A model generated the notes under the pieces. That model saw only the letters and a list, made by a program, of their open reading frames with translations. It did no database searches and had not been told where the DNA came from. This document shows, one piece after another, positions 17,227-24,995 of a stretch of 64,000 nt of DNA; position 1 is the first letter of the stretch; every line of letters starts with the position of its first letter. The translations under genes were made by a program, and so were the position numbers. The stretch comes from CAVSUZ01 sp963791885 (GTDB lineage Bacteria; Pseudomonadota; Alphaproteobacteria; Acetobacterales; Acetobacteraceae), in NCBI GenBank assembly GCA_963791885.1, contig CAWBUL010000006.1:992001-1056000 (forward strand), in the 5' to 3' direction.

Positions 17227-18147
17227 ATGCGCATTCTCTTCGTCACCTCAAACCGTGTGGGTGATGCTGTCCTTTCCACCGGACTGCTCGCCCACCTGAT
17301 CGTCTGCTATCCGCAATCCCGCATCACTGTTGTCTGCGGCCCATACGCGCGCCATGTGTTCGCCCGGATGCCCAATCGGGAGCGCACACTGGTCCTCAAC
17401 AAACGGCGGTGGAATCTCCACTGGCTTCCGCTGTGGCGCTGGGCCGCTACTCGCCGCTGGGATCTCGTCATCGATCTGCGCGGGTCCATGCTCCCCTATT
17501 TGGTGCGCGCGAAACAACGGACGGTCCTGACCTCTCGAGCCGGCGACGACACCCGCCCGAAGATCCAGCAGCTTGCGCGCGTTCTCAATCTCGATCCGCC
17601 GCCGCTGCCTGTCGCCTGGACCGCCGAGGCCGATGACAAACGCGCGCAGTCCTTGCTGTCTTCCGACCGGCCCCTCATCGCTCTTGCTCCGACAGCGAAC
17701 TGGGAGCCGAAGATCTGGCCCGCTGAGCGCTTCGTTGCGCTTTTCCGTAGACTCGAACGCGATGTCCTTCCTGGTGCTGTCCCAGTGATCTTTGCCGGCC
17801 CAGGACAGACCGAACGGCGGCTCGCGCACGGTGTGACCGAGCTCCTGGCCGACTCCATTGATCTCGCTGGCCGCCTGACTTTGCCCGAGGTGGCTGCCTG
17901 CCTGCGCCGCTGTGCTCTTTTCGTTGGCAACGACTCTGGCCTGATGCATCTGGCCGCCGCCACTGGTACGCCGACCTTGGGCCTGTTTGGGCCTACCCCG
18001 ATGGAGCAATACGCTCCGTCTGGCCCGAGCGCACGCGCGGTGCGGGGCGGCAGCGCGATGCACGACCTTTCCGTCGAAACCGTATTAGCCGCCGCCACCC
18101 AACTGCTCGCGATGAATTCGGCGCCCGAGCGCCTGTCTGTCCCATGA
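17227..18147 (+). CDS. Glycosyltransferase family 9 (heptosyltransferase-like)
   Basis: GT-B enzyme related to LPS heptosyltransferases, which add a sugar from an ADP-heptose-type donor to lipid A-core. It starts MRILFVTSNRVGDAVLSTGLL, the family N-terminus. The C-terminal half has APTANWEPKIWPAERF and the donor motif FVGNDSGLMHLAAATGTPTL. About 306 residues, slightly shorter than WaaC/WaaF. The ATG at 17227 follows the rho hairpin. The stop overlaps recX by four bases. LPS core assembly is the probable role, consistent with the polysaccharide locus 1 kb downstream. Confidence 0.88.
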   Translation: MRILFVTSNRVGDAVLSTGLLAHLIVCYPQSRITVVCGPYARHVFARMPNRERTLVLNKRRWNLHWLPLWRWAATRRWDLVIDLRGSMLPYLVRAKQRTVLTSRAGDDTRPKIQQLARVLNLDPPPLPVAWTAEADDKRAQSLLSSDRPLIALAPTANWEPKIWPAERFVALFRRLERDVLPGAVPVIFAGPGQTERRLAHGVTELLADSIDLAGRLTLPEVAACLRRCALFVGNDSGLMHLAAATGTPTLGLFGPTPMEQYAPSGPSARAVRGGSAMHDLSVETVLAAATQLLAMNSAPERLSVP

Positions 18148-18704
18148 GAGCAGGATGGACCCCGACGGAAGAAGCGCTGCATGAGGCGGCAGTTGCGCAT
18201 CTGGCACGCTATGCCACCACCCGTGCTGGGCTTACGAAGGTCCTCCTCCGACGCATCGACCGCTGGATTGCCGGTCAGCCTGAACGGCCCGCCAACTCGG
18301 TCATCACGGCCGCGCGCCGCGCGGTCTTACAGGTCGTCGAGCGCCTGGCCGCATCCGGCGCAGTGGACGACCGGACCTTTGCCGAATCCCGTGCGCGCCG
18401 TCTGATGCGGTCCGGCCACTCCAGCCGTGCCATTGCCGCGCATCTCGCGGTGCGCGGCATCGATCCCGCCACGCGCAAAGCGGCGCTGACGGTCGAGCCG
18501 GACCAGGAATTGGCGGCTGCCGTGAAAATGACCGCACGCAAGCGGATCGGGCCATTTCGCTCCGGTCCGGCCGACGAGACGACACACAGGCGCGAACTGG
18601 GTATTCTTGCTCGCGCCGGCTTCGATCAGGAAACCGCCCGCCATGCGCTGGGCCTCGACCACGACGCGGCAGAGGAGGTTCTGCGCCGCTTCCGGCAGGA
18701 GTGA
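18144..18704 (+). CDS. recX: Regulatory protein RecX
   Basis: Modulator of RecA filament extension. The 186 residues show the helical RecX repeats: the first around residues 12-40 (ALHEAAVAHLARYATTRAGL), the second with LAASGAVDDRTFAESRARRL and a third with HSSRAIAAHLAVRGID. It is not next to recA; it sits between a GT9 gene (ATGA overlap) and a DUF5662 gene (GTGA region). The divergence is typical of alphaproteobacterial RecX. Family assignment is good, though the sequence is variable. Confidence 0.82.
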   Translation: MRAGWTPTEEALHEAAVAHLARYATTRAGLTKVLLRRIDRWIAGQPERPANSVITAARRAVLQVVERLAASGAVDDRTFAESRARRLMRSGHSSRAIAAHLAVRGIDPATRKAALTVEPDQELAAAVKMTARKRIGPFRSGPADETTHRRELGILARAGFDQETARHALGLDHDAAEEVLRRFRQE

Positions 18705-18709
18705 ACCGC

Positions 18710-19168
18710 ATGTCCGCATATGACAGCCGAGCCGACTCGCTCGCCCATAGCCACCTTGTACGGGATCACATCGGCGTCTTCATCACCGCGATGCTGCGGC
18801 GCGCCCAAGCACACGATGCCAGCAAGTTCAGCCCCGAGGAAAAGCCGGTTTTCGATGAGGTCTTTCCCATGCTGCAGGGCGTCTCGTACGGCTCACCCGA
18901 ATGGAATGCCGCTATCGAACGCGCCGCCCCCGCGCTCAGCCATCATTACAAGTGCAACTCTCACCACCCCGAGCACTACACGAACGGTATCGCGGGCATG
19001 GACCTGTTCGATCTGGTGGAAATGTTTTGCGACTGGATGGCGGCAGCGCAGCGGAACCCGTCAGACGGAGTGCGGCTCGATCTGAATGTGCGCGCGTTCG
19101 GTATCGAGCCTCAGCTTGCGTCGATCCTCTACAATACGCTCGCGCGCTGGCCTGGCAGCAGCGGATGA
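18710..19168 (+). CDS. DUF5662 family protein
   Basis: About 152 residues with conserved polar clusters: HDASKFSPEEKPVFD near residue 38, and the His-rich ALSHHYKCNSHHPEHY near residue 80, which could bind a metal in the manner of HD-domain proteins (inference). Similar proteins occur in many bacteria and phages without known function. The ATG at 18710 is preferred over the GTG at 18701 that overlaps the recX stop. Its last 40 bases overlap, tail to tail, the end of the converging glycosyltransferase gene. Confidence 0.75.
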   Translation: MSAYDSRADSLAHSHLVRDHIGVFITAMLRRAQAHDASKFSPEEKPVFDEVFPMLQGVSYGSPEWNAAIERAAPALSHHYKCNSHHPEHYTNGIAGMDLFDLVEMFCDWMAAAQRNPSDGVRLDLNVRAFGIEPQLASILYNTLARWPGSSG

Positions 19169-20556
19169 CCAAGCCCCTCCATCAGTGCGTCGGCCGTAGC
19201 CGACCATGGCACCGGCTTGAAATTCTCCCGCACCTGTGCTGTCCAGCGTGCTAGGTCCTCGCGATCCTCGATCACCGCCCGCACCGCGGCATACGCGCTG
19301 TTCAGATCATCCGGATCGAAGACACGCGCGCTCGTGCCTCCAGCCTCGCGTAGCGCCGGCTGATCGGCAATCAGGCAGGGCTTGCCGAAGGAAAGACTTT
19401 CGGTGACCGGCAGCCCCCAACCTTCCGCGAAGGACGGGAACAGCGTGAACAGGCATCCCTGGTACAGCGCCGCCAGTTCTCCGTCCGTCGGGTCCTCAAC
19501 GAGCAGCAACCGGCCATGCAGGTGTTCTGTGCTGGCGATCTGCCGCATCAGGTCGTCGACAAACCAGCCCACCCGTCCGGCGAACACCAGGCTCGGCACG
19601 CGATCCGCCGGCATGTCGCGCAGGAGCCTTTGCCACAGCCGGAACAGGAAGGCGTGGTTCTTGCGGGCTTCGATCGTGGAGACGAACAGGGCGTAAGAGC
19701 CGGGCGGCGGCAGTCGTGACGTGCGCTCCGGAGTCAGTTGTTCCATGCCAAATCTGCTTCCCATCGGAATCGGCACAACGCAGGGAACAGCAAACCCCTG
19801 CTCTCGCGCATAGGCGGCAACGTCATCCGCGGTTGCGCCGGAAATTGCGAACACGTGGTCGCACAGCGGCAGCACAGCATCCACCCACGTTCGGAACAAG
19901 CGTACCAGCTCCGGATCGCACCATTCCGGATGACGCAGCGGGATCAGATCATAGAACAGCGCCGCAAAGCTCAACCCGCGTGCTCGCTGTGCAGAAACCA
20001 GTGCGGCATAATCTGTCCGCGCCCATGGTGAGCCAACCACCATCACTATGTCGCCGGCTGCCGACTCGCGCGCGAGGATGTTTTCGCTACGTGCGCTTCT
20101 CAGGCGCTCATGCAGCGGGCCAAGCCGGCGTACCGCGCCCCGGACTATGACCGAACCGAGGCTCCCCCAGGCGCGAAATGCCGCCGATTGCGTCTGCAGC
20201 GCTGTCTGAGCCGACATTTGCACCGACAAGGGCAGACGCGCGGCAATCCAGTCCGCCAGCCCGCGGCTCAGTGCGGATCGGCGCACCGGGCCCGGGTTGA
20301 TGGAGGAAGCCCGCTTGCCATCCGCGAGCCGTGTGAACAACGCGGCGAGCTCGTCCCAGGACACGCTGAGGAACCCCAACGCAGACGGATCATGACGAAC
20401 GAAATGAACCAGACCGCTCGCGCCGTACCGCTCGTGGAGCGCCCGGCAGAGTTCGAACGCCACACGCTGGATGCCGCTCGGCCGAGGATTGCTGCGCGCA
20501 TAGGCGAACATATCCTCTACATCCAGCCAGAGCCGTGGCGCCCCGCCTGCCGTCAT
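19129..20556 (-). CDS. Glycosyltransferase family 4
   Basis: 475-residue GT-B glycosyltransferase with an acceptor domain starting WLDVEDMFAYARSNPRPSGIQR. The family-4 donor region has LFVSTIEARKNHAFLFRLW and EGWGLPVTESLSFGKPCL, which carries the E-x7-E type motif for nucleotide-sugar binding. It is the last gene of the minus-strand polysaccharide operon and starts four bases inside rmd. It probably transfers a sugar (perhaps D-rhamnose or mannose) to the growing chain; donor and linkage are not readable. Confidence 0.85.
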   Translation of the reverse strand: MTAGGAPRLWLDVEDMFAYARSNPRPSGIQRVAFELCRALHERYGASGLVHFVRHDPSALGFLSVSWDELAALFTRLADGKRASSINPGPVRRSALSRGLADWIAARLPLSVQMSAQTALQTQSAAFRAWGSLGSVIVRGAVRRLGPLHERLRSARSENILARESAAGDIVMVVGSPWARTDYAALVSAQRARGLSFAALFYDLIPLRHPEWCDPELVRLFRTWVDAVLPLCDHVFAISGATADDVAAYAREQGFAVPCVVPIPMGSRFGMEQLTPERTSRLPPPGSYALFVSTIEARKNHAFLFRLWQRLLRDMPADRVPSLVFAGRVGWFVDDLMRQIASTEHLHGRLLLVEDPTDGELAALYQGCLFTLFPSFAEGWGLPVTESLSFGKPCLIADQPALREAGGTSARVFDPDDLNSAYAAVRAVIEDREDLARWTAQVRENFKPVPWSATADALMEGLGHPLLPGQRASVL

Positions 20557-21464
20557 TGTGACACGCGGACCCGCCAGTCATCCAGCACGGCGCGCAGCGT
20601 CTCCGTCCACGGTATGACGGGCTGCCACCCCAGCAGTGATCGTGCGCGAGCGGTGTCGGCATAGGCATGATGAGCATCCTCGCTGCGCATCCGCCCGGCC
20701 GCTGCCCGCACTTCCGCCTGCACGCCGCCGAGCGCCACAAGCTCCATCAGAACATCGCCAATGCGGCGCGCAATGCCCGACCCGATGTTCAGGATGGTTC
20801 CGGGTGCAATCTCATGCCGTCGGTCGATGCAGGCCATATAGGCAGCGCACACATCGCGTACATCCAGGAAATCCCGCCAGCTCTCAAGGCTGCCCACGTC
20901 GATCACCGGTGCCTGAACTCCGGCCGCGATCCGTGCCACCTGCCGAGCGAATGCCGCGACAACCAGATCGGGGGACTGACCTGGCCCGGTATGATTGAAC
21001 GGCCTTACCCGGATCACGCGGAGACCCTCCACTGTCATCGCCCCCAGCGCGAGATCCGCGGCCGCCTTACTCGCGGCGTACAGATTGCGTGGCGCCAACG
21101 GAACGTCCTCACTGATAGCGTCTTGTCCCCCGCCATAGGCATCGGCGGTCGAGGCGAAGATCATAGAGCATGCGGGTGCGAAGCGCAGGATGGCACGTGC
21201 CAGGGCGAGCGTGCCGTGCAGGTTCACCGACCAAGCCTGGGCTTCATCGTCCCGAGCAGCCGCCACGGTGGTGATCCCGGCCAGATGAACGCAGACATCG
21301 GGGCACCTGGCGCCCACAGCGCTCGCCACGGCATCTTCGTCCCGCAGGTCAAACCAGTCCGTCAGGAGTGCCGTGTTCGGATATCTTGCGCCCAGCGCGG
21401 CCTGCAGATGGTGCCCGACGAACCCGTCGGCACCCGTGATCAGGATGCGGCACGGCGGCACCAC
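20553..21464 (-). CDS. rmd: GDP-6-deoxy-D-lyxo-4-hexulose reductase (GDP-D-rhamnose synthase), SDR family
   Basis: Extended short-chain dehydrogenase that reduces the Gmd product to GDP-D-rhamnose. The GTG at 21464, just after the gmd stop, gives a 303-residue protein of normal length starting VVPPCRILITGADGFVGHH. It has the Rossmann GxxGxxG, catalytic YAASKAAAD, and RPFNHTGPGQSP, a motif of Rmd-like enzymes rather than GDP-fucose synthase. The frame is open further upstream only within gmd. With gmd next door, GDP-D-rhamnose supply for this glycan locus is the best reading; GDP-6-deoxy-D-talose is the alternative. Confidence 0.82.
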   Translation of the reverse strand: MVPPCRILITGADGFVGHHLQAALGARYPNTALLTDWFDLRDEDAVASAVGARCPDVCVHLAGITTVAAARDDEAQAWSVNLHGTLALARAILRFAPACSMIFASTADAYGGGQDAISEDVPLAPRNLYAASKAAADLALGAMTVEGLRVIRVRPFNHTGPGQSPDLVVAAFARQVARIAAGVQAPVIDVGSLESWRDFLDVRDVCAAYMACIDRRHEIAPGTILNIGSGIARRIGDVLMELVALGGVQAEVRAAAGRMRSEDAHHAYADTARARSLLGWQPVIPWTETLRAVLDDWRVRVSQ

Positions 21465-21465
21465 G

Positions 21466-22449
21466 TCAGGCGCGCATCCTGGCGCGGTGCCGTGCCAGGT
21501 CGGCCTCAACCATCTCGGCGACCATATCCTCGAGCGAAATCGTCGGCTCCCATCCCAGCACGCGCCGCGCTTTCGACGCATCGCCGTGCAGCACGTCCAC
21601 TTCTGCCGGGCGGATCAGCGACGCATGCGTGAGCACATGGTCTTCGTAGTTCAGCCCGGCGTATTCGAACGCCAGCTTGCAGAAGTCGCGGATCGAGATG
21701 CTCCTCCCGGTGGCGATCACATAGTCGTCAGGCTTGTCCTGCTGCAACATCAGCCACATGGCCCGCACATAGTCACGAGCGTGGCCCCAGTCGCGTCGCG
21801 CCTCCAGGTTGCCCAGTTGCAGGTCCCGCGCCACACCGAGCTTGATCCGCGCCACACCGTCGGTGATCTTGCGCGTGACGAATTCGATGCCGCGCAGTGG
21901 ACTTTCATGATTGAACAAAATGCCGGACGACGCGTGCATCCCAAAACTCTCGCGATGGTTCACCGTCATCCAATGCGCGTACAGCTTCGCTGCCGCATAC
22001 GGGGATCGCGGATGGAACCGCGTCTCTTCGCTCTGTTGCGGCGTCGCCACCAGCCCAAACATCTCCGATGAGGATGCCTGATAGAATCGCGCCTGCGGCC
22101 GCTCGAGGCGCAGCGCCTCCATCAGGTTCGCCGCTCCGAGCCCTGTCACCTGACCGGTCAGTAGCGGTTGGTTCCACGATGCCGCGACAAAACTCTGCGC
22201 GCCGAGATTGTATACCTCGTCAGGTGCATTGTCCTTCACGATCCGGATCATGCTCGACAGATCGATCAGGTTCCCGTCGGCCAGTTCCACCTGATCGCGA
22301 ATGCCCAGCCAGGACAGCCGCGCCGCCACCACGTCCGATGACGCAGAGCGGCGCATCATGCCGATAACGCGATAACCTTTCTGCAGCAGCAATTGCGACA
22401 GGTAGGCGCCATCCTGACCGGTGACGCCGGTGATCAAAGCAGTAGACAT
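21466..22449 (-). CDS. gmd: GDP-mannose 4,6-dehydratase
   Basis: NADP-dependent SDR enzyme that converts GDP-D-mannose to GDP-4-keto-6-deoxy-D-mannose. It starts MSTALITGVTGQDGAYLSQL with the GxxGxxG site. It has the catalytic Thr/Ser-Glu region ASSSEMFG, the YxxxK motif SPYAAAKLYAHW, the substrate loop NHESPLRG and the RDWGHARDYV block, all hallmarks of Gmd. About 327 residues, slightly shorter than the E. coli enzyme. The ATG at 22449 has an AAGG leader. It is immediately followed by rmd. Confidence 0.95.
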   Translation of the reverse strand: MSTALITGVTGQDGAYLSQLLLQKGYRVIGMMRRSASSDVVAARLSWLGIRDQVELADGNLIDLSSMIRIVKDNAPDEVYNLGAQSFVAASWNQPLLTGQVTGLGAANLMEALRLERPQARFYQASSSEMFGLVATPQQSEETRFHPRSPYAAAKLYAHWMTVNHRESFGMHASSGILFNHESPLRGIEFVTRKITDGVARIKLGVARDLQLGNLEARRDWGHARDYVRAMWLMLQQDKPDDYVIATGRSISIRDFCKLAFEYAGLNYEDHVLTHASLIRPAEVDVLHGDASKARRVLGWEPTISLEDMVAEMVEADLARHRARMRA

Positions 22450-22518
22450 GAACAACCTTGAGGGAACGACTAGCCTGTCCGATACACGCCCCTATCCGGC
22501 GCGCCAAGTCCCTCGATC

Positions 22519-23652
22519 TTACCTCCGGTTCGGGAACAACCCGTCTAGGATCACCTGGTATGTCCTATCGTAACTGAACGTGCTTGCGCGGAGGCGGGCA
22601 CGGTCCACAATTGCTGTCACACCACCCGACTGTCGATCCGACCAGAAGCGCTCAAACGCCGCATGCAGCGAATCGACGCTGCACGGATCGAAATAATACC
22701 CGCAGTCGCCAACCACCTCGGGCATGGAGGAGGAAACCGAACTCAGCACCGGCGTTCCCGTCGCCATGGCCTCCAGCAGAGGCAGACCGAATCCTTCAAA
22801 AATGGACGGATAGATCAATCCCGCGGCGCAGGTCAGCAGCGCCGTCCTGAACCGCTCATCAACGTAGCCCGTAAAAACGATCCGCCCGCTTTCCACAGTT
22901 CCCTGCAACAACTTGCCCTCGATGAGGCTCGCGAAGCTCTCGCCCCAGGCCTGCCGGCCTGCGAATACGACCCGCACCTGCGTCAGCACCTCGGGGCGAC
23001 GCGCAAGCCATTCCAGCACGAGGGCCGCATTTTTCCGTGGCTCAATGGAGCCGAGAACCAGAAGGAAAGGCTCGACCTGGCGCTCACCCACCAGTTGGCG
23101 CATCCGGTCCGATGCGCCGAGATCCACGTTATTCCCCAGTAGTGCCACCCTTAGCCGCTCCGGCGGGACGCCGTACACCCAAGTCAGATCGCGCGCGGTT
23201 GCTTCCGAGATCGGAAACAGTACATCGCTCGACGCAATCTGCTCAGCCAGGTCGGTGGTATACATCGCAACCGAGGCCGCCGGATGGCACTCCGGCGTGA
23301 GTACCATGGAAAGGTCGTAAACGATCTTGCCTTCCCACGAGTAGAGCTTCTGCGCCGGACGATGGTCGGTATAGAGGCCGACCGAATGGCTCAGCGCGCC
23401 GGAGTCGTGTAGGCGAACACGGAGGGCGTCAGCGGATGGGAACTGCTCCGCTCCCGTCAAACTCGTCCCGCTTCGCTCATCCAGGCATCGCCGCATGCTC
23501 GCGGTATCGATCCAGCGTCCATCGAGCACAAAATTCAGTTCGAGCCAGTCCTCCCCTAACAGTCGGGAGCAAATCTCCGCCACCACGTTTGGGATGCCCG
23601 TGTAATTGGTCTCCCGTAGCGGGCCGACATCCACCACCAATGGTGCCGTCAC
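22519..23652 (-). CDS. Glycosyltransferase family 4
   Basis: 377-residue GT-B enzyme. The start reads VVDVGPLRETNYTGIPNV. The donor domain contains LVLGSIEPRKNAALVLEWL, VFTGYVDERFR, and IFEGFGLPLLEAMATGTPVL with the EGFGLPxLEAM motif typical of mannosyl/rhamnosyl-type GT4 enzymes. The GTG start at 23652 overlaps the stop of the upstream transferase (GTGA). It lies upstream of gmd and rmd in the same direction, and so is a likely user of GDP-mannose or GDP-D-rhamnose (inference). Confidence 0.88.
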   Translation of the reverse strand: MTAPLVVDVGPLRETNYTGIPNVVAEICSRLLGEDWLELNFVLDGRWIDTASMRRCLDERSGTSLTGAEQFPSADALRVRLHDSGALSHSVGLYTDHRPAQKLYSWEGKIVYDLSMVLTPECHPAASVAMYTTDLAEQIASSDVLFPISEATARDLTWVYGVPPERLRVALLGNNVDLGASDRMRQLVGERQVEPFLLVLGSIEPRKNAALVLEWLARRPEVLTQVRVVFAGRQAWGESFASLIEGKLLQGTVESGRIVFTGYVDERFRTALLTCAAGLIYPSIFEGFGLPLLEAMATGTPVLSSVSSSMPEVVGDCGYYFDPCSVDSLHAAFERFWSDRQSGGVTAIVDRARLRASTFSYDRTYQVILDGLFPNRR

Positions 23653-24707
23653 AGTCGAGCCATCAGGTGATTTAGACCGGATCGGAAGGCGTCTGCGCTG
23701 AAAAGCCGCTTTGCCATCTCACGGCACGTTGCCGCCATCCGGTTCCGAGCATCCGTATCCAGCGACGCAGCCATAAGAATGGCGTCGCACACCCCTTCCG
23801 CAGTCGGCTGGTGCCACGTCAATCGCATATGCGCTGCGATCAACTCCTCCTCCGTGCTGACCGCTGCCGGCTCGGTCATCAGCGGCACTGCCGCACCTGG
23901 TGGCGCCAGTGCGGCGAACACGCCTTCCGTCGGCGCGATCAGCGGCACTCGGCTCAGCATCGCCCGGACCATCTCTAGCGGCAGCCCGCACGGGGCAACC
24001 GCGCACAGGAGAAAGTCAGCCGCGGCAAGCCCATGTTCCGCAAGCACGAGCTTGTTCCCAAGCATCTGTTTCGCTTCGCGACGAACGGCCGCCGTCGCGT
24101 CGACCATCAGCTCCAGATCTTCGCGCCGGCCAAGCGCCTTCTTAAAGCCCTCCAGCACCGGACCCAGACAGCGAGAAAGCCGCAACGTCTCGGTATCTAC
24201 AAGAACCCGCTGCATCCCAATCGGTCGCACGGCATCCCCGTCATCACGGTCACTGGCAACATAGGGCGGCAGCGCCACGACATTCTTCAAACCGGCATCG
24301 CGCAGAATGCCGGCCGTGAAGTCCGTGCTGCAGATGATCACATCCGCCATCCGCAGCAGCCGAAGCTGATCGTAGAACGGAACACCGCCCAGCACCGACG
24401 CCGAGAGTTCCGCATAGGGCCAGTTGCAGAGGAACACGTTGGGCATGCCATGGAATGGTCTCAGGTGCTTGATCGGCTTGATCGCCAAATGCCAGTCACT
24501 GGTCCGAACCCCAAGAACCTCGCGCGCTGCCGCCGTCTGATAGATCTCGGGCCGCACTACCGTCTGCACATCCAGCCCGCAGGCACGCAAGCCGGATTGA
24601 TAGAGCGCCGACAGCGTCTTCCAATTCTGCCGTGTTGCTGGCGATACCGGTTGGGAATTGAAGATCAGCCGTTCCTGACCGACGGCGTCGCTGAAGAAGA
24701 CCGTCAT
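23649..24707 (-). CDS. Putative GT-B glycosyltransferase, divergent
   Basis: 352 residues in the middle of the glycan operon. The sequence has a GT-B feel (FHGMPNVFLCNWPYAEL, DVIICSTDFTAGILRDAGLKNVVALPPYV, and a C-terminal segment with MVRAMLSRVPLIAPTEGVFAAL matching the donor-site loop position). The canonical E-x7-E motif is weak, so it could be an inactive or atypical family-4 member. It starts soon after the small 94-residue reading frame and overlaps the next transferase by four bases. The family assignment rests on context as much as on sequence. Confidence 0.65.
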   Translation of the reverse strand: MTVFFSDAVGQERLIFNSQPVSPATRQNWKTLSALYQSGLRACGLDVQTVVRPEIYQTAAAREVLGVRTSDWHLAIKPIKHLRPFHGMPNVFLCNWPYAELSASVLGGVPFYDQLRLLRMADVIICSTDFTAGILRDAGLKNVVALPPYVASDRDDGDAVRPIGMQRVLVDTETLRLSRCLGPVLEGFKKALGRREDLELMVDATAAVRREAKQMLGNKLVLAEHGLAAADFLLCAVAPCGLPLEMVRAMLSRVPLIAPTEGVFAALAPPGAAVPLMTEPAAVSTEEELIAAHMRLTWHQPTAEGVCDAILMAASLDTDARNRMAATCREMAKRLFSADAFRSGLNHLMARL

Positions 24708-24710
24708 TAT

Positions 24711-24995
24711 CTAAAGCGATCGTGACAGGTGATATAACTGCTCCACCGTCACGACCCCACGTGCATTAGCAGCGACCTCGCCCGGTCTGAACAGATACTG
24801 CGCGTTCGGGTCCCCCGCGCCGGCCATTGGTGATAAGGCCGGCGGCAACAGTCGTTGTACTCGGACACGAAATCCCGGCACTCTCCGCGCAACCATCCGC
24901 GCCGCTCGGTGCAGCCGCGGATGACCACCGACGAACTGTACGCCAACGGTCGCCAGTGATCGGAGCAGCGCCCTCACCTCGGCATGGTCGCGCAA
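24711..24995 (-). CDS. Small basic protein or detached C-terminal tail of the GT2-GT4 fusion
   Basis: A 94-codon frame from a TTG at 24995 (a GTG five codons later is the alternative), overlapping the end of the large glycosyltransferase by 22 bases. It contains ARMVARRVPGFRVRVQRLL and LSPMAGAGDPNAQYLF. The arrangement (basic amphipathic stretch, then an LSP block) resembles tails I recall at the ends of multi-domain glycosyltransferases of Acetobacteraceae. It may therefore be the real C-terminus of the preceding gene split off by another indel, or a coupled small protein. I cannot decide from sequence alone. Confidence 0.45.
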   Translation of the reverse strand: MRDHAEVRALLRSLATVGVQFVGGHPRLHRAARMVARRVPGFRVRVQRLLPPALSPMAGAGDPNAQYLFRPGEVAANARGVVTVEQLYHLSRSL

